A stretch of DNA of 64,000 bases from Cordylochernes scorpioides (lineage: Eukaryota; Arthropoda; Arachnida; Pseudoscorpiones; Chernetidae): the NCBI GenBank assembly GCA_030710605.1, contig CP092880.1, positions 7,311,619 to 7,375,618 of the forward strand, in the 5' to 3' direction. Below, in pieces: positions 50,776 through 61,763 of the stretch. How positions within the stretch are numbered: position 1 is the first letter of the stretch; every line of letters starts with the position of its first letter. The notes beneath the pieces were generated by a model. That model did no database searches, was not told where the DNA came from, and was given only the letters and a program-made list of their open reading frames with translations. Both the position numbers and the translations under genes were made by a program.

Positions 50776-50829
50776 TGTTTTTTTGTCCGAGAAAATTTAC
50801 AATTAACCTGCTTTTGAATGCCCATTGTC

Positions 50830-52080
50830 ATCATAAGTTTTCATCCTTTTAAACGTCTAATTTTCTTAGTCCTAGAGTTCTTACTTCTTTGGTTATTCTT
50901 CTGAACATATCCCAAAATCTTCTGAATAGGTAATTGTGTATTCTTTTAAGCGTTTAATTCTCTTAGTTATGGGATTCTTAATTCTTTAAGCATTCTCCTG
51001 AGCATATTCCAATACCTGCTGTCAGGATTAAGTGTTATCCTTTAAAACGTCCAAATTTCTTTGTTTTAGAATTCGTACTTCTTGAGTATTCTCTTGAGCA
51101 TATCTCAAGGTCTTCTTGCAGGATAAGTGTTTATCCTTTTAAACGTCTAATTTTCTTAGTTTAAGGATTCTTATTTCTTTGATCATTTTCTCTTCTGAGC
51201 ATATACCAACGCATCCTGCTAAGGATAAGTGATTATCCTTTTAAACGCCTAATTTTCTTGGTTCTAGAATTCGTACTTCTTTGGCCATTCTCCTGAGAAT
51301 TTTTCAAAGCCTGCTGTCAGGATAAATGTTCATCCTTTAAAACGTCCAAATTTATTTATTCTAGAATTATTAATTTTTTGAACCTTCTTCCCCCTGGGCA
51401 TATACCAACACCTTCCAAGATAAGTGTTTCTCCTTTCCAAAGTTTAATTTTTTTTTATTTTTAGTTTTAGAGTTCTTACTTCTTTTTGAGCATTCTCCTA
51501 ACATATCTTAATATCTGCCAAGATAAGTGCTTATCCTTTAAAACGTCCAAATTTTTAGTTTAAAAAATCCTACTTCTTGAGCATCCTCTTGAGCATATCT
51601 CAATATATTCTGACAGGATAAGTGTTTTCCTTTAAAACGTCCAAATTTCTTAGTTATAAAAATCTTACTTCTTGAGCATCCTCTTGAGCATATCTCAATA
51701 TCTTCTGACAGGATAAGTGCTTATCCTTTAAAACGTCCAAATTTCTTTAGTTCTAGAATTCGTATTTCTTTTTGAACATCCTTCTTAGCATATCCTAACG
51801 TATCCTGCCAGGTTAAGTGTTTATCTTTTTAAACGTCTAATTTTCTTAGTTCTATAGTTCTTACTTCTTTTAGTATTCTCCTGAGCATATACCAATTCCT
51901 CCTGACAGGATGAGTACTTATCTTTTTAAACGCCTAATTTTCTTAGTCCTAGATTTCTTACTTCTTTGAGCATTCTTTTTAGCATATTCAACATCTTCTA
52001 GGATAAGTGCTTAATCTTTCAAATGTTTAATTTTCTTGAAGTTCTCAATTCTTTAAAATTTACCCTTCCTGAGCATATCG
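50830..52080. repeat. Diverged about 97-bp tandem array, about 13 units
   Basis: Words recur every 90-105 bp: GATAAGTG.TTATCCTTTTAA, AACGTCTAATTTTCTTAGTT, TTCTTACTTCTTTGAGCATT, CTCCTGAGCATAT. High divergence between units points to an old array. No coding frame. Confidence 0.88.
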
Positions 52081-52149
52081 TTTCTTTTAGCTGTCAAACA
52101 CCAATTTTTCTGTCAGCTGATCGTTGAGTTATATTTGGGGGTTTAGATA

Positions 52150-52445
52150 GCGGTCGGTGGAAAGATGGTCTAAACCGTTGGTTTTCGACCGCTACGACCC
52201 AGGTTAGATTCCCGCATTGGGCACTTTTTTTCTGATTAAAAAAATGTTCTAATGACTCCCGATTCTTGCAAAAGTTCAAACCCACTAGCGAGTTCAAGTA
52301 ATCAAACGGGGATCTGGTACATTTGTAAGTGCAAAGTAGAACTGCTTTTCACATGTGTAGATATGCGGTGCATTTATAGTAAAAGCAGTCGCCTATTCTA
52401 CCCACCATTGTCATGGCCTGTGCTACGTGTACTAGTGATAAGCAA
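52150..52445 (+). mobile_element. SINE-1, near-complete copy
   Basis: Head GGTCGGTGGAAAGATGGTCT with B box CCAGGTTAGATTCCCGC (one change from consensus); body TTGCAAAAGTTCAAACCCAC, CACATGTGTAGATATGCGG; end CATGGCCTGTGCTACGTGTA. The 5' head matches 10486 closely. Confidence 0.8.
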
Positions 52446-52460
52446 AAAATAAAGTATATT

Positions 52461-53185
52461 TACTTTCGGAGAAGAAGGTATTGTGAAAAGTTCTCCATTA
52501 TAAGCCATAAAGAGATCGGTAAGGTTTTCAACCATCTCTGTTCTCTCTTTAGTTAAACTTGGAGGAATTCATCTATGTTTTCATTTATGGATTATTCACG
52601 GAGTTAAAACACACACACACACAAAAGCCTTTATTAGGGACTTGCCCCATAAAGATTCTCCCAATTGGGTAGGGTAATAATCATCTTGTGTTATTTACAT
52701 AGAAATTGAACTGGCTTTACTCTTCATCTCAAAGTCATTCACTTGTTGACTGGTCCATACATAATGATGATCTAAAAATATTATAGTAAACTATTGCCTT
52801 AGATTTGTTTGCTGATATTTTTGAAAGTAATACGTAGGGTGAAATGTTGGTACATTTAATTTGTTGATGAGTTAAAACATAGAGTGTTTCATGATGTACT
52901 TAGCACTAGCAAGCCATAATGAGAACGGTCACGTTTTCAACCATTTCTGTTCTCTTTTTAGCTAAACTCGGAGGAATTTTTCTATGTTTCCAATTCTGGA
53001 TTATTCACGGAGTTAAAACATACTAAGTGTTTCATGATATACTTAGTACTAGTAAGCCACAATGAGAACGGTTACGTTTTCAACCATTTCTCTGTTCTCT
53101 CTTCAGTTAAACTCGGAGGAATTCATTCTATGTTTCCCCAATTCTGGATTATTCACGGAGTTAAAACATACTGAGTGTTTCATGA
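52461..53185. repeat. About 145-bp tandem array interrupted by LINE-B
   Basis: Units share ATTATTCACGGAGTTAAAAC, GTGTTTCATGATGTACTTAG, AATGAGAACGGT.ACGTTTTC, AAACTCGGAGGAATT. Starts near 52461, 52869 (after the insertion) and 53010, with a partial at 53155. Confidence 0.85.
52611..52868 (-). mobile_element. LINE-B, 258-bp truncated copy with exact TSD
   Basis: Exact 10-bp duplication GAGTTAAAAC at 52601-52610 and 52869-52878. Minus strand ends AATAAAGGCTTTTGTGTGTG. Shorter twin of 12170-12620. It sits within one array unit, so it is younger than the array. Confidence 0.88.
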
Positions 53186-53437
53186 TGTACTGGCAAGTAG
53201 GTACAAATGGGTTTCCACAGGGAGAACGGCTGGTAGTGTAGACTGGCCACCCCCCAGGATGCCGTTTTTTGCTCTAATCTCCCTTAATTGTGGGCCTCAC
53301 CATAAGCAGCTTACATTAATTGAGTGGGACCATCCCATGATGTGCTCCTCCCAGCCTGTCGCCAGGGGTGTTTCTCACCTTCCTCTGGAGATTTGCATAC
53401 TATCTTATTTCCATATACCACAGTCACTCCACACCTA
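53186..53437. other. Unclassified segment
   Basis: GC-moderate (CTGGCCACCCCCCAGGATGC). Overlapping short frames on both strands with no recognised motif. Confidence 0.35.
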
Positions 53438-54087
53438 CACTCATGGACAGAATATAAGGAAGTGGAAAGTCTGATATCGCCCATCGTCTTTTTTTTTTTC
53501 AAGGAGACAGAGTGAATTTTGTTCACACTTGGTTATCTGTTGTGTCTTCAATACAGGTCTCTGTGTAACAAATATCTTTCAGAGTCATTTTGTTGTTGTT
53601 GTTGTCGTGTCCAATGAAGAACCTCAGATGTCTCCATGCATCTCTATCACAGCAGTCACAATGTCCTCTATCTTGGGTGTGTAAAGCTGCTGTTCTGTGT
53701 CGATGCCAATTTTATGTTGTTGTTGTGTCCAATGAAGAGCCTCAGATGTCTCCATACATCTCTATCACAGCAGTCACAATGTCCTCTATCTTGGGTTTGT
53801 AAAGCTGATGCTCTGTGTCCATGCCAATTTTATTTTGTTGCTGTTTTCGTGTTCAATGAAGGGCCTCAGATGTCTCCATGCATCTCTTTCACAGCAGTCG
53901 TAATGTCCACTATCTTGGGTGTGTAAAGCTGCTGCTCTGGGTCCATGTCAATTTTCTGCAAGGCTGCGGCCATTGCTGGGCATGAGAATATGTGAGTAGG
54001 TGTTAGTTCCACACCAGGAGTTATTTTTATCTGAATCCCGATATACTTGTTAAAAGGTAAAACTTCGTTAAGTTTTGTTCATGAGTG
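53438..54087. mobile_element. Tc1-like MITE interrupted by LINE-A pieces
   Basis: Left terminus CACTCATGGACAGAATATAA, right terminus AAGTTTTGTTCATGAGTG; TA at 53436-53437 and 54088-54089. The body matches 28134-28414 (AAGGAGACAGAGTGAATTTT). LINE-A material fills 53589-54010. Confidence 0.8.
53589..53955 (-). mobile_element. Three tandem LINE-A 3' ends
   Basis: On the minus strand three head-to-tail segments of about 120 bp, each encoding GID.EQQLYTPKIEDIVTAV-like residues, (I/M)EMHGDI, stop, and then GGACACGACAACAACAACAA-type tail. On plus they read TTGTTGTTGT...AATGAAGA(A/G)CCTCAGATG three times. Orientation and spacing fit tandem duplication of one insertion. Confidence 0.8.
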
Positions 54088-54689
54088 TATGTAAAAATAT
54101 ATATTTAAAAGCCTGAAAATATGAAACCAGCAAGTTTTATTTTGATAAAATAGCGATCACTAATTCTCATGTAACATTTTTTAAACCTTATTTTATAAGA
54201 GTTTATACTGACAGACGCTTTCTTACTTATCCAGATACGAGAAGACAAACTCTGTCAATTTACAGCAAACGATTCACTCTTCAACAAGAATCCATTGTAT
54301 TCATCTAATATTTGGTATACCAAAAGTATACTAATCCCTTATTACTCTTTTGTAAATATAATATAAATCATAAGGCAATATAAACATTCAAATAATAAAC
54401 GAACTAAACAAAAATATTACATTATTAAAGTCTTAAAAGAGAAGTGATGGCATTTTAAGCAATTTATGCGCAGAAGATAAAGTGTTTGAAGTTACCCTTG
54501 TCCCCAGGGGAGTTCCGTCCCAGGTGAGCATTATAAAGTCATCCGTTACGTCGTTTGGTTTTCTAAAAAATGGCGGCTCAGGTTCTCAAATATCTCATCC
54601 TTCTTTCATCCGACCCCCGGGTAATGGCGGGGATTAGCTGGATTTATGGTAGCTTGGAATGGGATGAATTATATCCAGTAGAATCTTTA
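54088..54689. other. AT-rich, with a GC-richer end
   Basis: 54480-54660 is GC-richer (TCCCCAGGGGAGTTCCGTCC, AAAATGGCGGCTCAGG, CGACCCCCGGGTAATGGCGG). AAAATGGCGGC resembles a YY1-type word. It borders the satellite; no ORF. Confidence 0.35.
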
Positions 54690-55285
54690 TGAAGAAGGTA
54701 TAGCTTTGAATACTTCTTTTGAATGGTGTCGCTATCTTTGGTAAGTCCATAGGATGTGGTTCATCTACTGTTCCGCCCCAATAGACGGAACTAGGTTGAG
54801 CAATGTCTACATCAGCTCTTATGGCATATGTTGAATGGTGTCGCTATCTTTGCTAAGTCCATAGGACGTGGTTCATCTACTGTTCCACCCCAATAGACGG
54901 AACTAGGTTGAGCAATGTCTACATCAGCTCTTATGGCATATGTTGAATGGTGTCGCTATCTTTGCTAAGTCCATAGGACGTGGTTCATCTACTGTTCCAC
55001 CCCAATAGACGGAACTAGGTTAAGCAATGTCTACATCAGCTCTTATGGCATATGTTGAATGGTGTCGCTATCTTTGCTAAGTCCATAGGACGTGGTTCAT
55101 CTACTGTTCCACCCCAATAGACGGAACTAGGTTGAGCAATGTCTACATCAGCTCTTATGGCATATGTTGAATGGTGTCGCTATCTTTGCTAAGTCCATAG
55201 GACGTGGTTCATCTACTGTTCCACCCCAATAGACGGAACTAGGTTGAGCAATGTCTACATCAGCTCTTATGGCATATACAGTCAG
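54690..55285. repeat. Satellite subtype A, 112-bp units
   Basis: GAATGGTGTCGCTATCTTTG starts at 54721, 54833, 54945, 55057 and 55169, exactly 112 bp apart. Units are nearly identical (GACGTGGTTCATCTACTGTT, CAATAGACGGAACTAGGTT). Homologous to subtype B, which is 18 bp longer. Confidence 0.95.
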
Positions 55286-57235
55286 CAATTAATGGTGTCG
55301 AGATCTTTGGTAAATCCGTATACACGTAGGACGTGACCCATCTACAGTTCCACCCAAATAGCCTGAACTAGGCTGAACAACGTCTACATCAGCTCTACTT
55401 GGCATATGCAGTCAGCATAGAATGGTGTCGACATCTTTGTTAAATCCGTATACACGTAGGACGTGGCCTATCTACAGTTCCATCCCAACAGCCTGAACTA
55501 GACTGAACAATGTCCACATCAGCTCTACTTGGTTTATGCAGTCAGCAATGAATGCTGTCGACATCTTTGGTAAATCCGTATACACGTAGGACGTGGCCTA
55601 TCTACAGTTCCATCCCAACAGCCTGAACTAGACTGAACAATGTCCACATCAGCTCTACTTGGTTTATGCAGTCAGCAATGAATGGTGTCGACATCTTTGG
55701 TAAATCCGTATACACGTAGGACGTGGCCTATCTACAGTTCCATCCCAACAGCCTGAACTAGACTGAACAATGTCCACATCAGCTCTACTTGGTTTATGCA
55801 GTCAGCAATGAATGCTGTCGACATCTTTGGTAAATCCGTATACACGTAGGACGTGGCCTATCTACAGTTCCATCCCAACAGCCTGAACTAGACTGAACAA
55901 TGTCCACATCAGCTCTACTTGGTTTATGCAGTCAGCAATGAATGCTGTCGACATCTTTGGTAAATCCGTATACACGTAGGACGTGGCCTATCTACAGTTC
56001 CATCCCAACAGCCTGAACTAGGCTGAACAACGCCTGCATCAGCTCTACTTGGCATATGCAGTAAGCAAAGAATGGTGTCGTTATCTTTGGTAATTCCGTA
56101 TATACGTAGGACGTGGTCTATCTACAGTTCCACCCAAATAGCCTGAACTAGCCTGAACGACGTCTATATCAGCTCTACTTGGCATATGCAGTCAGCAAAG
56201 AATGGTGTCGACATCTTTGGTAAATCCGTATACACGTAGGACGTGACCCATCTACAGTTCCACCCAAATAGCCTGAACTAGCCTGAACAACGTCTACATC
56301 AGCTCTACTTGGCATATGCAGTCAGCAATGAATGGTGTCGTTATCTTTGGTAATTCCGTATATACGTAGGACGTGACCCATCTACAGTTCCACCCAAATA
56401 GCATGAACTAGGCTGAACAACGTCTACATCAGCTCTACTTGGCATATGCAGTCAGCAATGAATGTTTTCGACACCTCTGGTAAATCCGTATACACGTAGG
56501 ACATGACCCATCTACAGTTCCACCCCAACAGCCTGAACAACGTCTACATCAGTTCTACTTACCAAATGCAGTCAGCAATGAATGGTGTCGACATCTTTGG
56601 TAAATCCGTATACACGTAGGACGTGGTCCATCTACAGTTCCAACCCAATAGCCTGAACTAGGCTGAACAACGTCTACATCAGTTCTACTTGGCATATGCA
56701 GTCAGCAATGAATGGTGTCGACATCTTTGATAAATCCGTATATACGTAGGACGTGGTCTATCTACAGTTCCATCCCAACAGCCTGAACTAAGCTGAACGA
56801 CGTCTATATCAGCTCTACTTGGCATATGCAGTCAGCAATGAATGGTGTCGACATCTTTGGTAAATCCGTATATACGTAGGACGTGGTCTATCTACAGTTC
56901 CATCACAACAGCCTGAACTAAGCTGAACGACGTCTATATCAGTTCTACTTGGCATATGCAGTCAGCAATGAATGGTGTCGACATCTTTGGTAAATCCGTA
57001 TATACGTAGGACGTGGTCTATCTACAGTTCCATCACAACAGCCTGAACTAAGCTGAACGACGTCTATATCAGTTCTACTTGGCATATGCAGTCAGCAATG
57101 AATGGTGTCGACATCTTTGGTAAATCCGTATATACGTAGGACGTGGTCTATCTACAGTTCCATCACAACAGCCTGAACTAAGCTGAACGACGTCTATATC
57201 AGCTCTATTCGCCGTATGCTGACGGCAGGTATCAA
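55286..57235. repeat. Satellite subtype B, 130-bp units
   Basis: TACACGTAGGACGTG or TATACGTAGGACGTG starts at 55321, 55451, 55581, 55711, 55841, 55971, 56101, 56231, 56361, 56491, 56611, 56741, 56871, 57001 and 57131. All steps are 130 bp except one of 120 (a 10-bp deletion near 56530). Extra against A: CCGTATACACGTAGG and GCAGTCAGCAATG. Blocks of near-identical neighbours (55450-55950; 56820-57200) show recent local amplification. No ORF. Confidence 0.95.
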
Positions 57236-57500
57236 TGAATGGTGTTCAAGGCTATGGTACCAAGGCTATGGCTTCTGCAAGACTTGGATGTCACCTCTAC
57301 TCCCCATTTCGCTAAATATATAAATACCAGGACAACTACGATATTTGGCTGTCGTGTTAACGTTTGAAAAAAAAACGCTCTTCTTTCTTCAAAATTACTC
57401 TAACATTTGCAAAGATACCTAGCTATTTTGTCTTTGTGGAGATAACACTTTGTATCTTACATTCTGAAAATGTCCATTTGTGTGGTCTCATAAAATAAAT
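57236..57500. other. Short unique stretch
   Basis: No feature recognised. Confidence 0.4.
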
Positions 57501-57501
57501 A

Positions 57502-57750
57502 CAGTAGAACCTCCCTGTAAAATACACCTAATTACTGAGCCAAAATGTCTTTTAAAGAGAGATTTCCTCTTACCAGAGAGTTTCTAAATAGCATAAATGA
57601 TAATTTTGCAAATGAAAACTGTTCTTTAAAGAGAGGTGTCCTCTTACCAGAAAGTTTCTTAATAGTAAAAATGGTAATTTTGGTAATGAAAACTGTTCTT
57701 TATAGAGAGGTGTCTTCTAGCGCGAGTGTCCTCTCATGGAGATTCTACTG
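57502..57750. mobile_element. TA-flanked pogo-like MITE
   Basis: Termini CAGTAGAACCTCCCTGTAAA and complement of CAGTAGAATCTCCATGAGAG; TA at 57500-57501 and 57751-57752. The interior has about two and a half tandem units (GAAAACTGTTCTTTAAAGAG, AGGTGTCCTCTTACCAGA). The 111-codon frame across it is a by-product. Confidence 0.85.
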
Positions 57751-57771
57751 TACGTCACTCATAAAAAAAAA

Positions 57772-57955
57772 GTTTTACACAAATAAATTTACTGGCAATG
57801 CGTTTCTTTTAAATATCACCAAATATTATCTCTACAGAGATAATTACTACAGAGATAAATTTTCATTTGATGATATTTAAAAGAAACGCATTGCCAGTAA
57901 ATTTATTTGTGTAATGTTTTAACGATAGATGGCAATAAAATTTAATTTACTAAAA
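57772..57955. repeat. R repeat in foldback form
   Basis: TTACACAAATAAATTTACTG, GCAATGCGTTTCTTTT and their complements flank a short centre (CTACAGAGATAATTACTAC). The other R copies are single-arm, so an inverted pair formed here. Confidence 0.75.
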
Positions 57956-58294
57956 AAAAGTCTTCAATAGATGATGGCGCGGTATGTTCCAATTTGGACT
58001 ATAGACCAGCGGGGTGGGAGGCCAACAAAACTACTGGGAGGGGTTGATAAATCCTCCCAATATTTTCATCATCTATCTATTGTCCTCCATAATAGCCAAT
58101 TCGAGATGGTTACCTATTTGACAATTTCAGAGAGTATCTGGAGGCCACGCTGAAGAAGAGATCTACTGTAGCTTAACATTCTTTTTTTCCCATCGCTGAT
58201 ATTTTCATACACTTTGACAAGCCCTACTGGTAGTCCAATTTCCTTAGATTCTAAAGAACTTGGCTTTCCTTTAAGCTGTTTCTTATAGAAGTTG
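57956..58294. other. Unclassified
   Basis: ORF at 57971-58153 (60 codons) unrecognised. No repeat partner noticed. Confidence 0.35.
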
Positions 58295-58295
58295 A

Positions 58296-59017
58296 AGAGG
58301 TGAAATTAGAAGATATATGGATATGAAACAAGGTATTTCGATAGAGACGTCCTAGCGGGTGTCGATCCTGAAAACGTCGCCACATTCCACAAGAGATTGC
58401 GACAATATTCAAATGACAACCACACATAGATCACAATCGACCAACCAGGCAAATTACAGATGGACGTTTGGAACGATGGGTGTGAGAATATTGAGAGATT
58501 GATCCTTGTTGAGCCTCTAACTAAGATTTCTCTTCCGGATCTATATCAGGACAAAATTTGGGTGGCAATATTTTCATAGATTCTTCATCAGGGCCTGATT
58601 TTCATTCGTTATTTCTTGATGACTTCATCATAGCTTCGGTTTCTTCTAAGTCTTCTGTTGCTGAAAGACTCAATAGAATATTGAGAGAAATATTTGACAG
58701 ATAGAAGACGCTATGATCCAACATGGACGAAAGTTGACCAGCTATGTTCACAAGAATGGTAGAAAGGGAAGTAGATGTTACAGAGATACTGACCGACTGG
58801 AAAGAACGTGACAGGAATAAGGATCTCACACCAATCGTCCCAAACGTCCATCTGTAATTTGCCTGGTTGGTCGATTGTGATCTATGTGTGGTAGTCATTT
58901 GAATATTGTCGCAATCTCTTGGTATGTGGTGACGTCTGCAGGATCGACACCCGCTGGGACGTCGTGAGACTGCTATCGTCATGTTTCATATCCATATATC
59001 ATCAAGTTCCACCTCTT
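58296..59017. repeat. Inverted repeat, arms about 200 bp, 320-bp spacer
   Basis: Left arm 58296-58495, right arm 58815-59017 (reverse complement). Shared words: TATATGGATATGAAAC, CACACATAGATCACAATCGA, CCAACCAGGCAAATTACAGA, TGGACGTTTGGAACGAT. The spacer has a minus frame reaching into the right arm (126 codons at 58602-58982) with no recognised motif. Arms differ at several positions. Confidence 0.8.
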
Positions 59018-59697
59018 TTACTTATATAAGCTATAAAAATAAAGCTTACTTCTCCCATGTATCAATATAGACGCAAAATTAATCTATTCTGACTGGAAAG
59101 ATAATCGTTCTTTCCATATATCCATATCCCTCAGGAAAATACCCATCTACATACATGACCTACATCAAAAAAATGCTACAGGTTTCTGAAGATGTGTTTC
59201 TTTTATCTTTATTAAACGTAATCGTAAAACGTAAAAAGTTCCCAATGCGGGAATCGAACCCGGGTCTAAGCGGTCGTTAAAAATGTGTTCTATACAGAAA
59301 TTCAAATTAGGATGTCCGATAGTTTTGCTTGTTGTTACCGAATTCAAGGTGAAAGACAAAAAATTGGTATATCATGCTTAATAACGTAACAAGTCTTTGA
59401 TGTAAAAGAATTCTCTGTTTCACTGACTGATATCAGCATTGTCTATTTGTACTACCAGTCAATAGGGGCAACCAGAAAACGTCATCTACATACATTTTAC
59501 CATTTAAGAAAGCATTTTGAGCAAATACGTTTTCTTAAGGGCTAAAAAACTTGATGATATTGTTATATTAATTGTATATATCTTTAATGTACATGATGTA
59601 AATAACAATTATATTGTGTGTGTGTGTATTGAAAGGGGTGTTATATGATTTTTTAATATTTATGCTTAACTTTAATTTTGACTTTTTATTGTTTATA
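59018..59697. other. AT-rich, with a SINE-1 head fragment
   Basis: 59238-59275 reversed: GGGTTCGATTCCCGCATTGG, the SINE-1 B box. A (TG)n near 59612. Nothing else recognised. Confidence 0.5.
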
Positions 59698-60422
59698 CAG
59701 TCGAACTAGGGTAATTCGAAGACCAAAAGACCAAAAAAAAAATTCGAATTAAAAACGTTTTGAATAAAAGGGACCAAGGTCTAGGGACCAAGATAAATAT
59801 TCAAATTGAAGATGTTTTTGAATTAAAAACGTTTTTTGAATAAGAGGGACCAAGGTCTAGGGACCAAGATAAATATTCAAATTGAAGATGTTTTTGAATT
59901 AAAAACGTTTTTTGAATAAGAGGGACCAAGGTCTAGGGACCAAGATAAATATTAAAATTGAAGATGTTTTTGAATTAAAAACGTTTTTTGAATAAGAGGG
60001 ACCAAGGTCTAGGGACCAAGATAAATATTCAAATTGAAGATGTTTTTGAATTAAAAACGTTTTTTGAATAAGAGGGACCAAGATAAATATTCAAATTGAA
60101 GATGTTTTTGAATTAAAACGTTTTTTGAATAAGAGGGACCAAGGTCTAGGGACCAAGATAAATATTCAAATTGAAGATGTTTTTGAATTAAAAACGTTTT
60201 TTTTTTTTAATAAAAGGGACCAAGGTCTAGGGACCAAGATAAATATTCAAATTGAAGATGTTTTTGAATTAAAAACGTTTTGAATAAAAGGGACCAAGAT
60301 AAATATTCAAATTGAAGATGTTTTTGAATTAAAAACGTTTTGAATAAAAGGGACCAAGATAAATATTCAAATTGAAGATGTTTTTGAATTAAAAACGTTT
60401 GAATTATCCACAAGTTCTACTG
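59698..60422. mobile_element. pogo-like MITE with internal tandem array
   Basis: Termini CAGTCGAACTAGGGTAATTC and complement of CAGTAGAACTTGTGGATAAT; TA at 59696-59697 and 60423-60424. In between about nine units of about 78 bp or 59 bp: GAATAAGAGGGACCAAGGTC, TAGGGACCAAGATAAATATT, CAAATTGAAGATGTTTTTGA, ATTAAAAACGTTTTT. Short units lack the repeated GGACCAAGGTCTA part. Confidence 0.88.
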
Positions 60423-60424
60423 TA

Positions 60425-60676
60425 TGTACATCTAATTGAGATTTGTGTAGTATTTCGGCGGAGCACAGATCTCCTATATCTTCTAATTGACTTTAAATAA
60501 AATAATAACAATAAAGACCAAATTTGAAGATTATTGGAATTTCCAATGCTCCGTTTAAAGCATTTAACGAAGAGCTCACATCATGTAAATACTTACAGTA
60601 CATGCAAAAGCTTCAGCCAATCCGCCATTTCACCATTGTCGGTTACTATGAACGCCATCTTAAAATAAGTTAGACA
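60425..60676. other. AT-rich, no feature seen
   Basis: No feature recognised. Confidence 0.4.
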
Positions 60677-60883
60677 AGGGGTCGGCAAACTTTTGAGTTG
60701 GAAGAGTCAAAAATTACAATTTACAAAATTTCAAAGTTTTTTAAAGAGCCACACATTTTTCTTGCCAACAATAAATAGTACTCACATAAATAATATTTAC
60801 GTATGGAACTATATAAAGAGCCGCAGCTTCACATCCTAAAGAGCCGTATGTGGCTTACAAGCCGCAGGTATCCGACCTCTGGA
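60677..60883. mobile_element. hAT-like MITE, second copy (reverse)
   Basis: AAGGGGTCGGCAAACTTTTG on the left and TATCCGACCTCTGG on the right; interior matches 26543-26748 reversed (TTCTTGCCAACAATAAATAG, AGAGCCGTATGTGGCTTACA). Flanking 8-mers are degenerate. Confidence 0.8.
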
Positions 60884-61140
60884 CTAAACAAAGCCCAGGA
60901 TATATTGTAATGGTTAAGTGTTATCTGGTGAAATCCAAGTGGATGCAGTCGCTTTTCCTTCTGATTACGATTAGTCTCTTCACTTGGCCGCTGTATCGGG
61001 ATTGTGGATGGCTCTCCAATTGTTGGACTACCGTAATGCAGATGTTGAGCTTCTGGGGAGCCGGGAATTGATTCTACAGACAACTTCCTTTTTTCGTTGA
61101 ATCCATTTTTCTGCCTAATAAATTTTTGATTTCTTATCAA
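60884..61140 (-). CDS. Unrecognised ORF, possible exon or relic
   Basis: Minus frame (track start 61140). The stretch NEKRKLSVESIPGSPEAQHL, HYGSPTIGEPSTIPIQRPSE, ETNRNQKEKRLHPLGFHQIT has varied composition unlike the chance frames around it. The last 20 codons run into the hAT-like MITE, so the natural end is lost or spliced away. I do not recognise a family. Confidence 0.25.
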
Positions 61141-61493
61141 CTTGTTACCTAATGGTGTTAATACTTCAAAGCTCTGAGGAGAATTAGCCTGCGCTACATA
61201 TTTTTACAGAACTTCCTTGAACACTTTCCCTGAAGGCATAGTTCACCAACATCAAGTATTTGATCAATCTACTTATTTGATTAATGAACAAGCTATGTTC
61301 AAATCATAATGCCTGCTACGCATAACCGATTATTAAACCAACGATTAAAACCTATTTAAGGATAATTTATTATAATTTGTGATTAATACATAATACATAG
61401 TGTGATCAATAATTTCCAGGAATGCTAAATATTTAAAGAAATACAAAAGTATAATAAAGTTTTATTTAAAAATTCTCAAAATAATGACTGTCA
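61141..61493. other. AT-rich; may include mariner 3' region
   Basis: On the minus strand this follows the transposase fragment and includes AATAAAACTTTATTATACTT. No TIR identified. Confidence 0.4.
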
Positions 61494-61763
61494 CTATCTA
61501 TACACTTGTTCCATCTTTTTTTTCCAGATATCAAAACACCTCTGAAAATCCTCATCTTTCAGGCTTTTCAAAATATTCTTCGAATTCTCCTTTATTTCAG
61601 GTATTGAGTCAAATCGACGTCCTTTTAAATTTTTTTTTAATTTTAGGGTAAAGGAAAAAGTCGTTGGGAGCAATTTCAGGAGAATAAGATGGCTGGGGTA
61701 GTAAAAAAATTCCGTGTTTAGCCAAATAGATTGTCCATTACAACAAAGTCCCCAACAAATCAC
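61494..61763 (-). pseudogene. Mariner-type transposase C-terminal fragment
   Basis: 89-codon minus frame. LLPTTFSFTLKLKKNLKGRR, FDSIPEIKENSKNILKSLKD, EDFQRCFDIWKKKMEQVYR resembles the end of mariner transposases (DFFLFPKLK..LKG.RF.S...I...S...LK.L...DFQ.CF..WK.R...C). The third catalytic Asp region (normally SPDLAPCDFF) is altered to YPSHLILLKLLPTTF, and the rest of the protein is missing, so it is dead. Confidence 0.75.

Noticed and set aside
54690..57235. Replication origin or centromere call for the satellite
   Set aside because: Array length alone (2.5 kb) is not evidence; no centromeric motif can be named.
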